Below are positions 33,652-45,109 of a stretch of DNA of 64,000 bases, piece by piece. The notes under the pieces were generated by a model. It did no database searches, was not told the origin of the DNA, and saw only the letters and a list, made by a program, of their open reading frames with translations. The stretch spans positions 2,108,001-2,172,000 of the forward strand of contig NC_018391.1 in the NCBI RefSeq assembly GCF_000208865.1, written 5' to 3'. This stretch comes from Neospora caninum Liverpool. Lineage: Eukaryota > Apicomplexa > Conoidasida > Eucoccidiorida > Sarcocystidae. Position 1 is the stretch's first letter. Every line of letters begins with the position of its first letter. Position numbers and translations under genes: made by a program.

Positions 33652-34965
33652 ATGACTCTCGCAAAACCCGTCCACCTCCACCTCTTCCCGTGTTTGTGTC
33701 TCTCACTCTTGCTTCTCCAACATGCAAACGCTTTGCCTCGCTCGTCCGTCTCTTCTTCTCCCTTCTTCGCGCGTCGTCCTTCCCTCCGCGTGTGGGAAGA
33801 GCTCGACGGGAGCGCTCCCCTTCGAGGATGGCCCTCGCCGCGGACTGGGTTCTCTGCGTCGCTCTCTCCCGTTGTTTTCCCACCGACTTCTCTCCTTCAC
33901 ACACTTTCTCACCGCCCCACTCCCTCCTCACTCTTGTCTCCTCGCTTGTCGTCGCTTGCCTTCTCTTCTTCCCTTCCCCTCAGCTGTCGAGGTTTGCGGC
34001 CGGAAACGGCGGTTCCTCGGCAAGGCGGCCGGTCGTTCTCCGCTGTGGCTTTAACACGCGCAGCCACGTTCGCTCCACCGGGAACTCCTTCCGTTTCGCG
34101 TCTCGCTGCACACCTGTGGACGCTCTGTTCTCTCTCAGCTTCTTCTCTCCCAGGTTTCGTGCGGCCCTGGTTTCCCGCGGCTTCCCCTCAGGCGTCGACG
34201 GTGAGCCGCGACGCACGCGGCAGGTGTGGAGCCTCCCTGCTCTCTGCGGCTCCATCCTCTCCAGCTTCTCTCCCTCTCCGTGTCTCAGAGTGCCTCATCT
34301 CGCGGGGCATCTTTCCACCTCCCTCTCTGCCTGAGGCCTCGTCTCGTCCCGTTCGCGTTCTCGCGGAGACTTCCTTCTCGGCCCTCGGCGATTTAGGCTT
34401 TGTCATGGCAGGTCCAGAGGACGCACGAGACGGAGACTCCGCCCCTCCCTTCTCGTCGGCGTCTCTAAGAGCTTCAACTCGGCCCAGCGCCAGGCGAGAG
34501 GCGTCGTCCGGTGTCTTCTCCACGCGGTGGGGAGACTCGTTTTCCTGCACAGACGCAGGCCACCCTGGAGACAGGCCTCTAGATTGCTTCTCAGAAGGCG
34601 ACGAGAGCGGGGAAGCGCCGCTGTCTCTTCGCTCGCGATTTTCGGGAGGAGACACATGGCTGGCAGGGGCGAGAGGCCTTGGCAGCTTGCAGATGAAAGT
34701 GAAGGTTCCGACGCCGGCGCTGAAGCCGCGAACGCGGAAATCGATTGCGAAGCGATTCAAAATCACCGCGACTGGAAAGCTGTTGTACAGACACTCGGGG
34801 CGCCAGCACTTGATGAGCTCAAAGAGCGGTCGGCGGAAACGGCGCCTGCGGAAAGTCTGCGTTCTGACGGGGGCGATGGCGAGGAAGTATCTCGCATGCA
34901 TCCACACGCCGCGAGCTCGGGTCAAAAGGAGGAAAAAGCTTTCGCCTCCCGTCTACAAAATGTAG
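33652..34965 (+). CDS. 50S ribosomal protein bL35, apicoplast-type, long leader
   Basis: This is a single-exon frame of 437 residues. The last 90 (from about 348) are a complete bacterial-type bL35, with KSIAKRFKITATGKLLYRH, KSGRRKRRLRKVCVL and a basic tail. In plastid ribosomes bL35 binds 23S rRNA of the large subunit. The start at 33652 is chosen because it has a strong AAAATGA context and opens a clear signal peptide (hydrophobic core LFPCLCLSLLLL, likely cut near Ala27) followed by a Ser/Arg/Pro-rich, acid-poor stretch. That is the bipartite leader of apicoplast proteins. An upstream in-frame start-like codon (33571) would bury the signal peptide. About 245 residues between transit-like region and domain are disordered and probably removed. 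Mitochondrial targeting is less likely given the secretory signal. Confidence 0.85.
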   Translation: MTLAKPVHLHLFPCLCLSLLLLQHANALPRSSVSSSPFFARRPSLRVWEELDGSAPLRGWPSPRTGFSASLSPVVFPPTSLLHTLSHRPTPSSLLSPRLSSLAFSSSLPLSCRGLRPETAVPRQGGRSFSAVALTRAATFAPPGTPSVSRLAAHLWTLCSLSASSLPGFVRPWFPAASPQASTVSRDARGRCGASLLSAAPSSPASLPLRVSECLISRGIFPPPSLPEASSRPVRVLAETSFSALGDLGFVMAGPEDARDGDSAPPFSSASLRASTRPSARREASSGVFSTRWGDSFSCTDAGHPGDRPLDCFSEGDESGEAPLSLRSRFSGGDTWLAGARGLGSLQMKVKVPTPALKPRTRKSIAKRFKITATGKLLYRHSGRQHLMSSKSGRRKRRLRKVCVLTGAMARKYLACIHTPRARVKRRKKLSPPVYKM

Positions 34966-37911
34966 GAGAGTGAAAAATGAAGAGGCGGGGACGGGAAAGA
35001 CATCTGGAAGAAGAAGGAAGGGGAAGAACAGAGAGGACGCCATGGAGGCGAGCTTCGAGACTCTCGCACTTACATAATGTGTAGCAGGGAGTCTCGCTGC
35101 AGTTGGTGTAGGATTGGTATTGAAGGCCCCGAGTACAGCGCGTGGCGACAGCTATTTTATGTCTTTTTCATTCAGCGCATTTGCTGTTTTCGTCTTATCT
35201 TTGGGGAGAGAAGTGCCCGAGTTTTCCGGGCCCTTCACGAGTCGTGCCCGTTTTCACCCCACCGAGCAAAATCGCTGTTTTGCCGTCGCGTTTTTTCTCG
35301 CGTTTTCGTCGCGTCTTGTGGGGCGTTTCTCCTAGGCATGTCCCTCCCCTCGCTGCGTCGACCTCTCGCTTCTTCCCTCCTCTCGTGTTTTCTTTGTCTG
35401 CCTGTCTCCCTGACCGGGAAGTTCAAACGGGAAACTCTGGAAGGCTTTTGGCGGGTAAACGGATTTAACTGCGCATGTACCGCGTCCTGAATCAGTTGCC
35501 GTTCAGGAAATCGTTCTTTTCGCTGTCTGAGGCGCGTTCCACGAGAGAGAAAAGGTGCCTTCCTTCGCACCGGCATTCCAGGTCCAGTCGTCCACCCGTA
35601 CACACCCTGGCCTGTTTGCCCACCCGCTGTCTCCTCCTGGTTTCTCAGGAACCACCCCGAGAGGACGCATGCGCTTTTTTCTTTTTGAGTCGTGAAATTT
35701 TTCCCTCGGTGTCATGCTCATGGGCGCGGGAGAGCGACCGTGTGCCGACAGCCGGAAAACAACAGATCGCTCCTCTAGTTACACTGCCTGTCGTGAACAC
35801 ACAACGGAACTGGGAACCAATCAACCGAGACGGTGACCACCTGGGTGCGTTCTGTAAGAAGCGTCTGAGTCTTTGCAAATGCGCCTATTCTCCGAAAATC
35901 TCTAAAACGCTTTGTGCGAGTCGTCGCGACATCCTTGAACGGCCGTGCACATTCCCGAAAGGGTATTTGTCTAGGGAAACGCCTTGCAAATCCCCCGTTC
36001 ATAAAAGGCGAAAACTCTGACGAAATCGAGGAGCCTAAGAAACATTGGTGTGCTAACGGGGAGCATCCGGCAACAGCATCCACAGAGAGCCCAAAAAATC
36101 TGTCTCGACGAATCAGACAGGCTGGTGCCTCTGAGGCCGCGTCTCACTTGTAGATGGCAAAAAAGACTGCATCGGAAATTGCAGGGGAAAGCCCTTTCTC
36201 CAAAATATAGCGAGACACGCAAACTCCCTTTTTGCGGCGGAGATAGGACATTCCTACCGAGAGCTTTGGAACCGTTCTAAAACTCCTCGTTCCGTCGATA
36301 GACGCCTCCACACGGAGGCCGTCTCTTTTGGACCATGAGACGTCGGTTTGGTTTAAAGCAGAGGAAAAACAAGCTTCCAATGCACCGGTCGCCGACACAA
36401 AATGGAGGGAAGGGTGCGGGGTGCGTAAACAAAAGGCATCTTCATTTTCTGGCGTGTGCAGCAATCGCGGAGAGATTTGTTGCCGTGTTAGGGGAAGTGG
36501 AAGCGAAGGCAGCGATCTGCGATGCTAAGTGAATGGCTGCTGAGCTGAGAGCCTTCTTCTTTCTGCACAGACTCTCGGGCAGGATTGCCTGTTTCGACAA
36601 GATTTCCCGTTTTGTGGGTAGGCTGCCAGAAGAGAGATAAAAATGCGCATTCGAAGGCAAAGGCTCTTTTTGCAGCAAGGTGACGGGGTGAAACTTGAGA
36701 TATCAACTTGAGAACTTGAAAGTGAACCGAACACACAGGAAGATTTTCGGGTTTTCAGACAGAAAGAAGCGCCTACAACTACTGGAAAGAGACGCAGAAG
36801 ACTGCTGCTGGTTGCGCTCGCTTCTAGACTGGTTTCTGTCGGGTCGGCTTGTGTGTGTGTGTGTGTGTGTGTGTTCGTTTGATGAGGTACGAACTAAAGC
36901 CTCGGCCTCTGTGTAGACTTTTCGAGTGTTTGCGTTCTGTTCCGTGATCATTTAGCTTTCCCCTACGTCACCCGCCAAGGAGGTGAAACAAGGAGAGGTT
37001 CGACAGACCCGAAGCCAAAACAGCGATGGACGTTTGCCTCGTAATCTCGCCTTTTTCTAGGGAATTCGGGTGTAGGTACACACGAAATACACAACGGACG
37101 CGTTGTTTCTTCTCTTTCTCTTCTGTTCGAAAGGGTTCTCTGCGATTAAGGAAAATTAAAAGGTCTCGGAAAACGTGGAGAGAAAAAGGCTCTCTTTCGT
37201 CCTCTCGTGTTTCTCTTGAGCAAAACGAGGAAAGAGATGTGTTTGTCTATCCACGTGTTGAGGCTGTGGTCTGTAAAATACGCAGCGGCGGCCGTCTCAA
37301 TGCATACATATGCATGCACACCTTTGCGTCTCGATGCACAATCGACGCATCAGAAGAGACTTGCGGTTGAAATTCGATTCCTTTCGGCTTAAAATTCGTT
37401 TTCCTCGGCGACTCAGCGCGAATCGCAACTCCTTCTTTTCTCTCTTCTTCACCTCCGCTTCGCCTCGTTCTCCTCTCTCTTTCTTCTCCGATCCGCGAAC
37501 AACCGTTTCGCGGTTCGCTGCTCGCCAGCAACATCGCTTTCTAGTTTTTTTTCCGGCAACAACCCAGGAGGAAAGATCTTCTTGTGTGTTTGTCTCCACT
37601 TTGTCCGTGCGTTTCCCTGCTTCCGTTCCGTCTTCTCTCTCTTTCCTACTTCGTTGTTCTGATCCCCTGGCCTTTTCCACTGTCCCTTCAGGCTGCTGCG
37701 TCGCCGTCTGCGTCTCTCTCTCTCTCTGTCTAGCCGTGTCGTTGCCGTCTACCTTCGCTCCGCGTTTCCTCTTACCTCCACTCTCACCACTCTTCTGTCA
37801 CGCTTCCTATCCATGTACAGGCAGCGCAGAGGTCGGAGAAAAGGCGGGAAACTTCGACGCACTCACAACCGCCTTCCGCTCCGCCAGTGAAAAATCTCCC
37901 GCCAAGCCGCC
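34966..37911. other. intergenic region, bL35 to TGS1
   Basis: This 2.9-kb space should hold the bL35 3' UTR and the TGS1 promoter and leader. It contains a (GT)12 run at 36851-36874 and, from about 37400, strongly pyrimidine-rich leader-like sequence. A CAG acceptor-like site at 37818-37820 may end an intron in the leader. No convincing gene is seen. Confidence 0.5.
36851..36874. repeat. (GT)12 microsatellite
   Basis: This is a perfect GT dinucleotide run of 24 bases in intergenic sequence. Confidence 0.95.
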
Positions 37912-40900
37912 ATGAGCCCCACCAGGAAGGGGGGAATTCTCCCCTCTAATCAAGAGCCGCGGAGAAAGAGACAGAAGACGAAACCCAGAAAAGGGACAAA
38001 CAACCCTGCAGACCAGGAGAAGGGAAACGCACAAGAAAAACGGAGACGAGACACAGAAAAAGACGACCTTCGAGAGGCGCTCGGAGATGATAGGCAGGGA
38101 CAAAGCGTCGAGGATCGAGAGGAAAAGGAAGCGCGGTCCGCTTCGGTGTCTGTTCGCGGAAGGGAACAGATCCAAGCGATGAAGGAAACCGCGGGGGCTG
38201 AGGGAAGGAGACAGCGGAGAGCGCAGCACAGAGACAGAAGCGCGGAGACAGTCCACGTGAACACCCTCGCGGCACAGGACGAGACACGCGCGAGCGGCGA
38301 CGGCGACAGAAGCCAGAAAGGGAAAAAGCGCCGGAAGACAGAGGGGGAGATGCAGTCAGGGGAAAACGAGCGGGAGGCACAGGCCGGGGAGAAGGAGAGC
38401 AAGGCCACTCGCCGAAGAATGCGCGATCTCGATGAAACAAAAGGGGAAGGAAAAAGAATGAAAGTGACGCGTCGCGAAACCCTGGACGAAGGAGTTCACG
38501 AACCTACCGCAGAGGGCAAGGCGAGACACCCACCCGCGAACGGCAACGCCCCGTCAGGCGCCTTTTCTTCACGTGTCTGTTCGTCTTTTTCTTTCCATGC
38601 TTCCCTTTCTTCGGATGCCTCGTCGCTTTCTTCTTTGCCTCGCTCTGCACGTCCTCGGTCTTCTGGCCGGGGCCGCGCTCGACCTGAGGAATGGCCCAGT
38701 CCTCGTGCACGCCTTGTGCTCTTGCCTTCTGCTTTCTCGCCTCCGGCCGACCTCGCGTCTCTTCCTCGCGAGCGAGACGCAGGCACGCAGGCGTCTCCTG
38801 AGTCGCCTTCCCACACGCATCCCAAGGCGTCTGATGCGCCCTCACGTTCCGAACCGGAACGGGACTCTGACGCTGCCTCATCTGCCTCCAAGTGCGCGAC
38901 TTCGTAAAGGTTTTCCTGGCGTCCCGTCTGCCTCCCCCCCTTTCGTTCCCTTGTCTTTCCGCCTTTGTCCCTTCGGGAGTGTCTACTCTCCTCCTCTCTC
39001 CTCTCTTCCCTCAGTGAAACTCATCTGTGTATATATATCCATATATATCCATATATATACACATAGAGAGACAGAGACAGGTATCTATATATATATATAT
39101 TTATGGTGTGCTATGTGCATAGGTGTATATGCATGTGAGGTGTGCGCATGCATGCAGAGGTATGTAGATGTGCATGTAAAGATGGCTGTATCTGAAGTTT
39201 GCGAAAGCTTCGGTGTTTGTGCGCCGCGTCAGGGACCCGAAGCGGCTGAGCCTCTTTCACCGTTTCGACAGGGGAATAAAGATGGACGAAGACATGTGGT
39301 GGTCTGTGAGCTACGAAGACATGGCTCTTCAAATGGCGTCGTGCTGCTCGTGCCCCATCCTCTGGGATGCTTTCGGCGGAGTGAGAAAGCACCACCCCGC
39401 GCGGCCTTTTCACAGGCGATAAAACGCTCTAGACCTACGGGAGCAATGCATGCAGAGCACCCGCACAATATACTTATATATATACAGTACATATATATAT
39501 ATATATATATGGGTATGTGTTTGCGTGTAGGAAGAATCATCGGAACATGTCCAGATAGTTCCGAAGAGCTGGATGCTGTGTCTAGGTATACGGTTTGTTT
39601 CCTGGTTTGTGTGCCGAGGCTGTTGTGTTTTTGTGTCGTTCTGGATTCCCGTTTTGGGTCTGCTGCGCTTGCTTCGCTTTTACAGGTTGCCGGCAACGCC
39701 ACGCACTTTGCTCGCGGATTTTGCGGCTTCGTCATTTGCTCGGAACTCTCGCCTGAACGCGTCCACATGGCCAAGCACAACGCGTCTGTCTATGGTAAAA
39801 AACCAGCGAAACGTTCGGGAAACCGAGAGAGAAAAAGCAGAAAAGAAAGCAGAGAGAGGCCGAAGTGAAGAAGAGATGAAGCGAACGCAAGGATGCGTGC
39901 GAACCGACAGGCTCCTCAGCTGCGTGGACAGGCTCACCGCGGTGTGAACAGTTCTTTCTCGATTTTCTTTCTTTCTCTCTTTTTTGCATGCTTCCATCTT
40001 TCAGCGTGTGGGGCCCTGTCGGGAATCAAGGGCGGGGCGTTAGGCAGCTTTAACAGCTGAGGTATCTTTTGAAGCCTCGATAGCTTAGGAAGCTCGCGCG
40101 TTTTTCTCGCTTCGGAGTTGCGCTGGCATTGCGTGTCTTTTTGAGAGAGGGAGACAGGGACGTTTGTCTGTTGCCTTCGCTCGCCCGTTTCCGCCCAGGC
40201 CGGAAAGTCGCTAGCCGCGTCGATTTCGTTCTCGGAGATTTTCGTCACCTCAGCTCGCGGATCTTCCGTCCGGGCGTCTTTGATGGAGTGAGTCAGAGAC
40301 GAAACGTTCAAAGATGCAGCATGCGTGTGGCAAAACCAACTGAGTTTTACGGCGTGCAGAGCACCCGAGAGCCTCCTCCCTCTCTCTGTCGTAGCTGCGT
40401 TCACTCCCCTGCTTCGCCCCCGTTTTGTCTCCCGTCTTCTCCCTCTTCACTCTCTCTTCATGTTCTTCGTGGTCTCTCCCTCGTCTCCGCTGTCTTTTCT
40501 TGTTTTCTTCTCGTTCTCTTCCACTCCTTTTCTCTGGGGCCCGTGGTGGTTCTTCTCCTGCTGTCTCGTTTTCGTCTCTTTCTGGGGCTGTGTCGGCCGA
40601 TGAGGACTCCTGCGGAAGGCCGCGAACAGACTGATAGAAGACGCAGGAGAGACGCACTGAGAATCCGATAAACAGCGGCTGTTCCTCTCCCGTCATGCGC
40701 ATGCTTATTTTAAAACTCGAGACGGCGAGAGAACGCCTGGCAAAAGAGCAGAGGTGCCGAGACTGTCTCATCGTTCTCAAGAAACGCGGGAAACGAGTGC
40801 TGGCGGCGCTGCGCTCTCTTGGCCGGAGTCTTTCCGCGCGATCACGGAGACACGAAAACCCCGAATTCAGCCCGTTTTCCATTTTGTCTCTTCCCTCTCC

Positions 40901-43900
40901 AGATTTTCCTCGCGCCCCCCTGGGGAGGGCCCTCCTACCAAGCCTCCCCCGTCTTCAACTTGCGGCGTCTCGGCGCAGAGTTGGTAAGCGTCTTGATCTC
41001 TTTCCACAAACCTTTCCCTTCACGCGCCTCTCGTCGAAACCGTAAATAGGCGGGGACACGCACGCAGACGCTCTGCATGCATGACGGGGCTCGAGCGCCT
41101 CGGTGGTGTCTGCGAGAGCACTAGAGCAGCAAACGAGGCAACTGTTTCTCGGAGGGAGCGTGCAGTCAGAGGACGCCAAAGTTGGGGGCGGAAGTCCACG
41201 CAAACTCTTCCAGGTTAGACTGGCAGACGGCTCTGTATGCTCGCATTGGCAGATTACTCTCGTCCCCCCGCTATGCTGTATTTACACTCCAGGACACATT
41301 CGACATTGTCCGGAACGCGGCCCGACTTGCGCCGAATGCTGCTCTCTACTTGTAAGCTTTTCGTTTGCCAGTTTCGCACCCAGGGTGCTATTCAGATGCC
41401 AAAGATCGCCGTTTCGGCTTTTCGTGGGGTTGTCACTCTTTTAGAGAAGGTTTTTTTCGCTTATCCATCCTGCAGGCATGGACTGGTTGGTTTTTTCGGG
41501 TGTTCTCTCCTCTGTTGCGGGTCAGCCTATGGAAACAGGGAACGAGAGACTGAGGAGGTTTGTGGAGACGCGCGGGCGCGGGGAAGGCGTGTCCGGCGGA
41601 GATCTGAAGCCGCTGGCCCTGACGCGCGTGTTGCGGGGAGTGTCGCCGGTGTCCCTGTCGTGGCTGTTTACCCTCTGTGCAGGCCCCGGAATACGCGCCT
41701 GGGCGATATTCAGGAGCTGGCAGAGGTTTTCGAGCACTCGCAAACACGCAACGAGGGCGCGAGAGAAACCACGATTCAGGAGCCCCACCCCGAAGGACAA
41801 GACGACGACGGGCTCCACGGAGATGCAGCGAAACCCGAAAACGATGAGCAGAGAGAAACAGGAACTGGCGTCGTCAGGACGTCTTCCGCGTCTCCAGGGA
41901 CTGCTCGAATGCCGTGCCCGCGGAGTGCCGCGCGGGTGGGAGCGAAGGAACAAGAAGAAGGGAAGGACGGCGACGTGCAAAGAGACACGGAAGGGGCAAC
42001 AGAGAAGCATGCGCCTGGTTCTCGCACGACTTCCCCTCTGGCTGATGAACTTGACTCTCGCGACCTCGCTCCGACGGGTTGCGCGTCGTCCAGTCCCCTC
42101 GCAGTTGTGCTCCTGCATGCGAACCGATCGCAGTTTGGGCAAAAGGCTCCGAAGCTGAGACGCGAGAAAGGAGACTCCAAACGCGCAGCGGCTGCTCCCT
42201 GCGCTGGAGGGCCCAGGCGAGAAGGGAGGAGCGACGCGCACCCGAACGGAGGGAAAGCTGCCGCGGGTGCGTCTGAAGGCGCAGAAAAGAGTGCAGAAGA
42301 CGGCGACACAGACACCTTTTCTGAGGACGAGCGGAACGACAGAAAACGGGGAACCCCGATTCAAACCCACGACCGGTTCCGTGACATCGGCGCAGTCCCC
42401 TCGGCGAACGAGACTCAAACGGCTCAGGTGGAGAAGCCAGAGACGCCAGTCTGTGCCTCACGTGCTGCCGTCTCCGCCTTCAACGAGAATGCCGTTTCGG
42501 GATTTTCGGCCTGTGGCATCGCTGCTTGTCCGAGATGCACTGCACGGGCCCTCCGCAGAGGCGCGAGTCCGATTCCTAACGAAGAAGGAGCGGAGGAACA
42601 AGGAAAGCGCGATGAGTCAGAAGACGAAACGCCAGGGAACCGGGAAGAGCCCGCCTGCTCAGCACGCACCGTCGATATGCTTGATGCATCCTGGGAGCCG
42701 TCGGGCACCTGTCCGTTTCTGCTGCGAGGCGACAGGCGGGACGACTCCGCATGCGTCGCGCCTTTGTTGTGTGGGCACGCCGCCTTAGACCACGCTCTTC
42801 CGGCTTCGGATTCTGCATCGCCTGCGGCGTGCTGGAGATGGAAACTGGTCGGGATCACTGTTTACTTGGGAGGGTTTGCTCGCAGGCTTCAACGAGCCGC
42901 CACTGCTCTGGTGACCACGTCTGCGGTTCCGCCCTGTCCCGTGTCCCTCTGTGGCTCCGCCCCCCCTTCGTCGTCGCCGCTTTCTGCTGCGCCTTCGGCT
43001 CTCGTGTCTCAGTCTGTTCCTTCCGCCCTTCCTTTCTTCTCCGCGGCTGCGTTGCCTCCATCGTTGTGCCCGACGCGGATCCAGGCGCGCGTCCTGGCTG
43101 TTCTTCAGTCTCTCGCGAACGCCTCCGTTCACCTCCTCGGCCTCGCGCCTGCTCGTCCACTCCCACCGTTTGCGTGTTCGCCCTCGCTTCCCCGTTATTT
43201 CTCGCCCTTGCTGTCGAAAACGGACTCCGCCGTTGTCGGGAGCTCTGGTGGGGCGTATCGCCTTTCGCAGCTAGGAGACAGCGAGGCGGTCTCCCGAGGC
43301 GAAGAAGACACAGAGGAGGAGCGCGCAGCGAAGGCACGAGAACCGAAATCTCCAGCCCCCTTGCCTTTGAAAGGAGAACGTGGGGAAATGTGTGGTGACG
43401 CGGCAAGCGACTGCGGCGAAGAACGGAGACAGAGACAGGGCAACGCACTTGAAACCGTGCCTTCGCCCCTTACTCTCTCTCCGTTTGGAGGGCCTCTCGC
43501 TCTCCTTTCTGCCGATGACGCAGACCAGGAAGGCCCTGGCTGCCTTGTCCCTCACGAGCGTGCTGGGGGCGCGTCGGGTGATTCGTCTGCTGTGCCACAT
43601 TCGCCTTCTTGTCGCCCTGCCACGTGCTTCGTGACAGTCGGGCGAGTCAAGCTTGAGACTCCAGGCGGGGGGTGTTTTGCGTCTTCTCGGGGCCGAGACG
43701 CCGAGACAGAAAAGGCCCTCGGCCCGAAGGGAGGGCGGAAACGAGGGCGCAGCGAAGACGCGAGAGCACAGGAGCCCCAGCCGGTGTCTTTCTTTCCTGC
43801 TTCAGCAGAACGTGGGCGTCTCCACTCGTGGGTGTATGGAGGGATCGTTCGTGCCTCACCGGCACCAGGGGCGGAAGGGACGCAGTGGACACACGGTGGC

Positions 43901-45109
43901 GGCGAGCGGGGCTCTGCAACTGCGCCGAAGCAGCCGGGCGAAGAATGCAGCGAGGACCACGCAGGCAAAAACCCAGGCGAGGCGGCAGACACACAGATGC
44001 AGAAGGAACACGAAGCGAAGGGAGAACAAAGAGAAAACGGAGAAGGTAAAGAAAACGGAGAAGAAGGAGTGGAAGAGGGGAGAACAGCTGAGGCGCGGGT
44101 GGGAGACAGCGAGACAACACTGTTTCTGTGGCAGGCTGCGCGCCTTCTTCTTTCTCTTGGAGCGGGGGCGAGGGACCGGAAGAAATGTGAAGGAGAACGA
44201 GAACACGAGGAGACAGAGAACAAAGGTGAAGGCGTTCTAGGAAAGGGGCCAGGCGGAGAGGAGGACAGGGCTGGTGCGTCGGCTGGTCGTCGCTTTTATG
44301 CCTTCGCGGCGGCCACCAAAATGATTACCAGTGTTTTCGTCCATTTCTTTTTAGCTGCGATGGTCGAGCGAGCTGTGGATGTCCGAGCTGTCGATACACG
44401 TGGGAATGCCATCTGGTCCCGTTCTGTAGGCCAAGGCGCGGAAGGCGATCGTCGTTCTGCTTCACACAGCGAAAAGACTCAGAAGCTGAGCACCGAAACT
44501 GCAGAGAGACGAGAAGGCGCGAGCGAACGAAGGAATAGCGAGGACGAGGAGGATCAGAAAGAAGACGAGACTCAAAAGGGAGAGAGAGAGAGGAGGAGGA
44601 GGAGGCTCACTGTTGTAGACGAGAAAGAGACCGCTGAGACGACAAAAGCGAATGAACAACGGGAGGTGGTGAACGAAACGGAAGCCCGCAAAAAAGAAAG
44701 CCAGGAACGGGATGGTGATGACGGCAGGCATCGTCGGATAGGGGTGAACAAGACGCGATCCAGATTTTCTGTCACCGGAGAAAGCGATAGAAACCTGATC
44801 GAGTCTTCTTCTCCGGCGGTTTCATGGATAGATTCGCTTCTCAGTGGAACGGGAAAGGCAGACATCGAGCGCGCGTGCGCTTCTGCGTTCTCCATGCTTG
44901 TGCGCGGAAACACAGACTGGGGGATGACTCATCCCGCGCATGCAGATGAGAAGCAACGTGAAACCCGGTTGAGAGGTGACGAAGAGTGGGTTCCATTTTC
45001 ACACGTGGCTAGAGAGCTCGCATGCAGTTTGATGAAAAATAGCAGTCTCCAGTGGGTTCTAAATCTCCACGTCGAGAGGCTTGTGGCCATTCTCGCCTCC
45101 TCAAATTGA
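37912..45109 (+). CDS. TGS1: TGS1-type trimethylguanosine synthase with large insertion and tail
   Basis: This is an S-adenosylmethionine-dependent RNA cap hypermethylase that converts m7G caps of snRNAs and snoRNAs to trimethylguanosine. Exons: 37912-38903, 39233-39380, 39686-39794, 40199-40287, 40903-40983, 41293-41351 and 41683-45109. They total 4905 nt (1634 residues), all in phase. Seen: a 330-residue Lys/Glu-rich N terminus, LFHRFDRGIKMDEDMWWSV, SAM motif I (WDAFGGVAGNATHFA, 375-389), VDFVLGDF, the signature APPWGGPSY (450-458), DTFDIVRNAARLAPNAALYL and PRNTRLGDIQELAEV. The conserved closing strand (WKLVGITVYLGG) appears only near residue 876, after some 380 low-complexity residues, and roughly 745 more residues follow. 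The ATG has a GCCGCCATGA context. The first donor (38904) lacks the usual G at -1; an alternative at 38892 keeps the same phase. Confidence 0.87.
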
